From the NCBI GenBank assembly GCA_015680685.1, contig MNCI01023893.1:70870-134032 (forward strand): a DNA stretch of 63,163 nt, given 5' to 3'. Of the stretch, positions 57,624 to 63,163 are shown in pieces. Positions within the stretch are counted from its first letter, which is position 1. Every line of letters starts with the position of its first letter. The notes under the pieces were generated by a model, which was given only the letters and a program-made list of their open reading frames with translations, was not told where the DNA came from and searched no databases. Position numbers and translations under genes: made by a program. This DNA is from Gnetum montanum (taxonomy: Eukaryota; Streptophyta; Gnetopsida; Gnetales; Gnetaceae).

Positions 57624-58213
57624 ATGAATCGTAAATTGGTTATGTCAACTAGACCCCATTGACTAGGCCCCATCAATTAATTATTTATTTATGCATTTAA
57701 TGTTTTATGCAATTTCATTTAATGCTTTAAGTAATATAGCTAAATTAAGCTAGATTAAATAGTGATTAACTAAGCACATAAGTACAACCACATCGAGCAT
57801 ACACTTGGCACTTGGTAATCCCAGTAACACTTAACATTTGGTAACCCAGTAGTGTTAAACATGTTTAGGATGTGTACGAAAAGTGGGAATAGATGCTTAT
57901 GTTAGGATTAGTTAGGTGTAGCTAATTAGATTAAATTAGCAATTTAATTATTTTACTTTATTCACTATTCTTTATCCTTAGGTGACTTAAAATAAAAAAT
58001 GTAAAAAATGATAAAAATCATATGCCTCAACTACACTTAACCATACCTTTGCATTTCACAAGTATAACTGGGAAGACAAAAACTGAAACAATTAGTTTCA
58101 CTTCCTAGAGACCTATGTGGTTAGAAGGCTATAATTCCACGAAATTCAACCAGATTGCTCATGAATGCTTAGTGATTTGTATGGTTGGGCATAGGGGTAC
58201 TCACTGCTCATCA
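57624..58213 (+). mobile_element. Solo LTR-A, plus orientation, inside LTR-B copy 4
   Basis: The right end, read as complement, begins TGATGAGCAGTGAGTACCCC and continues CAACCATACAAAT and GCATTCATGAGCAATC, matching the start of the LTRs at 10275 and 59827. The left end (TGAATCGTAAATTGGTTATG) resembles the TGATGAGTC start of the LTR at base 322. No internal sequence is attached and LTR-B resumes at 58214, so it is a solo LTR left by recombination. It carries the GGCCCCATCAA type of U3 word. Confidence 0.68.
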
Positions 58214-58370
58214 GATATGTATTATAATCTCTTTTATATTTCTTGAATGTAATGATATAAACAAATGTTCTTGGCAATCCACTTAATATCATCTTTAAAG
58301 CTTATGATCGAATTACACTCCATTCTATATGATTAATCCTATTTGGTCAAAACCTACAAGACCGTTATCA
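58214..58370. repeat. LTR-B copy 4, right part
   Basis: Resumes with ATATGTATTATAATCT and runs to ACCGTTATCA, matching the last 150 bp of the other LTR-B copies. Confidence 0.65.
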
Positions 58371-59330
58371 GCTAGGCTAGTGGTAAGACTATTGATTTGA
58401 AACCTCTAAGTTATTTTTTTCATTCTAGTAGGCAATGCAAAGTTCTAAATTTTAAATTTCACTCCAAGTTATGGATGCTATTCTAGTAGGCAATGCATGG
58501 TTGAAAAATTCTATTTTTACTATATGTCATAGGGGTAAGTATTGTTCTAAGAGAAAAAGAAACGTTTTGTTTCTATGTGCACATATAGAAAAAGAAATGT
58601 TCTAGGTTATAATATCCCCTAAAATCTCTCCTTATATTATACAAATAGAAATTTTTTAAATCTTTAAAATATTTTTTATTTCACCATTTTGCAAACTTGC
58701 TTTTAATAACAATAAAGAATGGTCCCTTAAATACTCCATTTACTAGGAGTAAGGAGTGTAACTTAGCTAGTTAGCTTACTTACTTTGCATCTTGAATGTA
58801 TTGGTTTGAATCCTAGTACCAAGATCATGAATACTAACTTTAAAGCATGTTCCAAGCCTATATATTGCAATCAATTATGTATTATTTTGTACAAAAAATC
58901 TATTTGTTAAAATCATAAACCATTTTGAACATCTATACCCATCATAACTTAGCATTAAAAATTTATAGCAATTGATTTGTTCACATGCTTAGCACCCAAA
59001 AGTGTTGGGTTGCAAGCTCACTCTCACCATTCCCCTTTTCCATAACATTAAGAATTACTATAAGAATAAGAACGAACCAAGACTAATGCTTATAATATTT
59101 AATAATAGCATAAAAAGTACAACAGATAGCAATAATATTATTTTTTTCTTGTTAATTTGAGGTTTCTTCTCTCTAATAGTTTGTTTATGTACCAATTTCT
59201 ATTTTTAATACTTTTAATTTATAATTTTAATATACATATTTTGACATTATCTACCCGATATTACATTTAATGGAAATTGAAAACTAGTATTTTTATTACA
59301 TTTAATAATGTAAATGACATAAACAAGTTT
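58371..59330. repeat. Dispersed repeat R1 (copy 2)
   Basis: Matches 11227-12250 in order and orientation, starting GCTAGGCTAGTGGTAAGAC. It includes the tRNA-like segment with GGTTTGAATCC near 58805. No gene. Confidence 0.7.
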
Positions 59331-59826
59331 GTGATTCTTAGTTAGGCTCAGCCTTTCAGCACTTGGACACTATCGTGTTGTGGCATTGTCTTTGCTATTT
59401 GCAGTGATGAACACAAAATCCATTCCTATGGATTGGTGGGAATCTAAATGGTGAAGCATAAACCATATACCTGTAACAAAAAAAGCTCAAAAATCTCAAA
59501 GAAGGGTAAACTACTCCAAATAATACTAAAACACTATTTAATTAGGAAGTCATGCTCCTTGCTCTTAGGAATTGTATCTCTAAAAACTATAGAGTAGTAT
59601 TGTAATAACTTTGAGGTGTAATCTTAAACTTCCATAATTTGTATCAATCTATCATAAAACTATAGGTTTTAGGTTCGATCATGAACTTCTTCAAGGATAC
59701 TACGAGACTCAATCTCCTAAGGGAATTAGAAAGGTTATTAAAAGTCTTGGTAATATAGCTAATTGTTACTAATCCAAAAAATTTACTTAGAGAATCAATT
59801 AGTAAATGAGAATGGTTAAGAAGATG
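59331..59826. other. Spacer left of A2, no gene seen
   Basis: Contains the R1b block (about 59705-59770) also present at 55265. Otherwise nothing that I can support. Confidence 0.4.
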
Positions 59827-60686
59827 TGATGAGTAGCAAGGCACCCCTACACTCAACCATACAAATACGAGCATTCATGCATGATCCAGTCGAACTTTGT
59901 AGATGGACTAGTTATGGTATCTAGATAGTTACATGTTGATTGTAGTTTGTTGTTTCCCACGTGGACTAGTATTTGCTTATCATGTATGGTTTAGTCCAAA
60001 GTGAGGTGTATGATATGATTTCTAACACTAGGCTACTCTTAGAGACAATGGAAAATAATCTTGATTAAACTAATAAGAAATAGGAAATGAATTCTAATCT
60101 AACCTAAGTGTGATGAGCATCCATCCTTAATCGTCTCTACATATCTTGGACCTCATTTACTACTTCTAGGATTACCAAGTGCACATTAGTTGAGCACTCC
60201 TAAATACGCTATTAGGTTACCAAGTAGTTACACTTCAATGTTTGTGGTTAAGTCGTACTCATTTCACATTTAACAACAAGAATAGTAAATGATGGTAAAT
60301 AAATATGAACTAAGAAAATAATAAATAATAATGAAAATTAAACAATTAAAAACTAAGTGAATGCTACAATGATGGAGTAATTTTGATCTTTATTACCAAT
60401 CATGTGCATGTCCAAGTACTTCACACTTGAATAAAAGTTCCATACAATTACAATCATCACACTATGGGCATGAACTTGGGAAAGAATTGAAATGAATTAA
60501 AAACTGACAAAAAAGATCCTACACTTACACTTACTTACTCCCCCTTTTCCTATGCACCTGAATGTATATTTATAGGCTTACAAATGAATCATGATATTTT
60601 GTATTTGATATCATTATCCAAGATGCAATATCGCGTGCCTGATATCAAGGATCTGATATTGGGGCCTGATAAAACATGATTCATCA
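59827..60686 (-). mobile_element. 3' LTR of Athila-like element A2
   Basis: An 860-bp LTR with ends TGATGA and TCATCA, matching the A1 LTR at 10275-11120. A TATAAATA box lies on the minus strand at 60567-60574, with GATATC and CAATATCGC words upstream toward 60686. A polypurine tract at 60687-60698 shows that this is the 3' LTR of an element running off the right edge. Confidence 0.85.
60567..60574 (-). promoter_or_regulatory. TATA box of LTR-A (A2)
   Basis: TATAAATA on the minus strand, about 112 bp inside the U3 end, as in the two other minus-strand copies. Confidence 0.6.
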
Positions 60687-60698
60687 TACCCCCATGAC
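60687..60698 (-). other. Polypurine tract of element A2
   Basis: Minus strand GTCATGGGGGTA directly before the LTR start TGATGA, identical to the tract of A1. Confidence 0.78.
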
Positions 60699-63163
60699 TG
60701 AATAACAACTGATCCTCAAGTTAGACAAAATGAGAATGGGTTCAATTGATTACACAGTGGATAGGTATGGGATTACTGACTAACTAGGAATTACTCATGC
60801 TGAAGTCTGATGATTGAACAAAACAAACTTGGGACATAGACATAGAATTTACAAAAAACAAAAGTGTTGGAACTCATGTGGTTCCTAGTGGTGGTGGCTC
60901 CTCCATGGGTCTCTTCCCCTTATCTTGTGCTCTAGGTTTTCGAAATAGATGTCTTTGAAGAAGTTCCTAGAGCTTTTCTTCTTTAGTTCAGGGATCCTAT
61001 GCTATCCATGCTGATGCTCCAATCTTTGATGGAGTTGGCACCTCCCATGGGCATGGTAGTTGTGGAAACATCTAATTCACCTTGACATACCAAGTTGCAA
61101 AAAGCTGTCATCCCTATTTATAAGCTCTAGCTTTGTCTTTGTATTATTGATATTCCATGATCCATCAAGCCAAATCCTCCATGACATCCTTCTATCCTTG
61201 GTAGCTAGTTTTGACCACCTTTAATTCATAATTTTCCACCTCTAATTTCTACAGTGTCTTCTTGTGTTTAGCAAATTCTATTTCATACTTTGCGTAGGTG
61301 GTTGCTACTTGCTTTTCCAATTCTGTTCTCGAGCATCCTACTATCAACATGGCCAAGTTGGCATACCACAAGTTACCAACTCCATGTATTTTTTGAGATC
61401 TTATATTTGTAGGTCCTAATGTTTTAGTTCTGCTTGGCAGGAGAAAGGCATAGGTATCCAATATGTCCCACCAATCAGCATTTTGAGCACTGAGTGTGTT
61501 AATGTGCGCTTTGGCCATATGGATTTTTTTTTCAACCACTTGTTTGTACATCCCCATCTAATCTTTCAAGTTCTCCTTGAGCTTTTCATGTCACTTGGCC
61601 TCATTCTACCATGCACTTATTTCAATTGTCATCTTCTAACAAATCATGTGTACCTCCTCCATTCAGAGGGTTTTGTTTTCTCTGGCCAAGTGATTCATAT
61701 CCTAGTTGATCCTTATTAATTGTTCTTCTAATTGTTGAAAATTTTCTTCAAGAACATTCTTTTGTTTTTATACGGTGGTCAATGAGAGATTTTCAACGGT
61801 GACGTGTTTATTTTCTTCCTGTGAGGCCTTGAGTGCTTTGGTGTGTACATATGTTTGAGCTTGTGCGTTAAAAGAATCCCAATCAAACTTCTCTTTTTCC
61901 TCAGCTACTCTATCTAGAAGGATTCTAGCTAGTGTGTAGGGATGAATTGGGATGGATCCTGCTATTCAACTCATAGGGTGACAAGATTTTCTTGGAGTCT
62001 TTCTAACTCCTCCTCTACATGCTCAGCCCTAACATCTACCATGACCAACTTCCCTTTTGTGGAGATGAGGTCTAACTAAGTTGCTGTGACATCTTGAGGG
62101 ATGTCAAATAGGGATGTACTCACTTATCCTATCTGTAGTAACCAATATAGAACATCCTAATGCTCCGTAGGAGTCATCGAGGGATCGATCAATGTTTGAG
62201 CATCACATGCTCCTATAAAATCTATCAGTGGCATAATAGGAACATCAAATAATTCTTTTATGTGGTCTGTAACCACTTTTGATGCTCCTGATACATCTTG
62301 GTGATGCATGACCACTACTGTGGCACCTTCACCAGTTTCTAATTACACCAGAAAGGATGCAACGTTTCTAGAGATCTTTTGTGACCAGTGTTGTTCCCCT
62401 CCTTCTATTTATATAGATACCTCTTCCCATACATGATCAATTGAGACCATGGATCATACAAAATCATCAATGACCTTGAAGAGATTGGCCTCATCATAGC
62501 TTCCCCAACTGACCATTTCAACGATGGCCCTGAAATGGCTCATCAACAATTGATAATCTTGCGGTGGCGGTGGTAGCTAGTCCTGTTGGCCTGTAAGCTA
62601 TGTGCTAGGCCCCACTTCCTATTCCTTCTCAGGCTCTAGTGTTTCACTAGCACTTTTCCTTGGGGCTGGTGTCTTCAGTAATTCAGTGAATAAAGCATTT
62701 TGGGCCTTTCTAGGAACATCATTAGTGTACCCCAGAATTCCAGCATGTCAGCATAACTTCCTGATGAGATAGAAAAAGGGCAATGCAGACTTCCCCATCT
62801 TACATTCTTCAAACCACCTCAAAATTTCTGTAAGATATAGATGGGGTAGGTTGGCATTAACCTTTCCCATCAAGATGGAAATTCCTCTAGTTGCATATGT
62901 GGAAATTCTGTTTAAACCTTTTATTGCAAAAATGTGATATGTGCCAATTTTTAAGTAGATTCTCTCTTCAAGTGTAAGCTCTCCATATACTTTATCTTCC
63001 TTGCCATACACCCTTTTCAACCAAATATCTCATGCATCAACATCTGAACGAGTAGACAAGTGAACAAATTTTGGACTTTTATTTGGAGGATTTAGGACTT
63101 CTGAAATGGCTTTACCCAAGAAATCTATAGAAATACCACCAATATCAATGATGGTGCCTTCTT
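60699..63163 (-). pseudogene. 3' extra-ORF region of A2 (env-like position), broken
   Basis: On the minus strand between the window edge and the polypurine tract lies a decayed long ORF. The best upstream piece (63020-62748) reads LTLEERIYLKIGTYHIFAI, then KGLNRISTYA, RGISILMGKV, and ends SALPFFYLIRKLC; a proline-rich LPPPPQDYQLL follows near 62575. Middle parts are acidic. The last open piece (61557-61249) reads MAKAHINTLSAQNADWW and ends with an alternating K/E helix (ELEKQVATTYAKYEIEFAKH) that looks coiled-coil. In Athila-type elements an ORF in this place has been called env-like, but I see no signal peptide or membrane anchor here. I cannot assign a function. Confidence 0.5.

Overview
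The window looks like nuclear DNA of a seed plant with a large, slowly purged genome. It is AT-rich and almost gene-empty, and it is built from old, nested, stop-riddled transposable elements. The elements are plant types: Athila-like and chromovirus Ty3 retrotransposons, and a MULE-type transposase with a SWIM-like tail. The one host-type gene is a plant laccase. A gymnosperm is my best guess, but that is inference from texture, not proof. I see no intact protein-coding gene.

Layout. (1) 1-11120: an Athila-like Ty3 element on the minus strand (A1). It has LTR pieces at both ends, a tRNA-Asp primer site, decayed gag, protease, RT, RNase H and integrase, and a long 3' region. (2) 11121-12580: dispersed repeats (LTR-B tail, R1 with tRNA-like SINE motifs, R2 with a perfect 70-bp duplication). 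(3) 12583-13799: a laccase pseudogene on the minus strand that keeps recognisable exon borders but lacks the middle of the protein. (4) about 14.7-36.7 kb: a large imperfect inverted duplication centred near 25.2 kb. Each arm carries, from outside in, a satellite array, a MULE-like transposase pseudogene and a second TE-associated reading frame. A foldback element with about 740-bp arms around its own satellite array (27.9-31.2 kb) breaks the right-hand transposase. (5) about 37.4-43.1 kb: a plus-strand Ty3 chromovirus with initiator-Met primer site, gag, protease, RT, RNase H, integrase and a readable chromodomain. (6) 43.2-57.6 kb: nested LTR repeats B, C and D with gag-like or plant-transposon-protein-like debris and no RT, a small foldback element with 34-bp repeats, and a 5S rRNA-like fragment. 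(7) 57.6-59.8 kb: a solo Athila-type LTR inside a B repeat, then a second R1 copy. (8) 59827-63163: the 3' LTR and 3' extra-ORF region of a second minus-strand Athila-like element (A2) that runs off the window.

How the parts fit. Nothing here works as a living pathway. The order of insertions can partly be read: LTR-B repeats were targets for the LTR-A elements, and the foldback element landed in or beside a MULE copy. The two LTRs flanking A1 carry different U3 promoter repeats. The most unusual structures are the 22-kb inverted duplication with its arrays, the two foldback elements with internal tandem repeats, and the shortened laccase gene. All similarities were judged by eye; no alignment score was computed.
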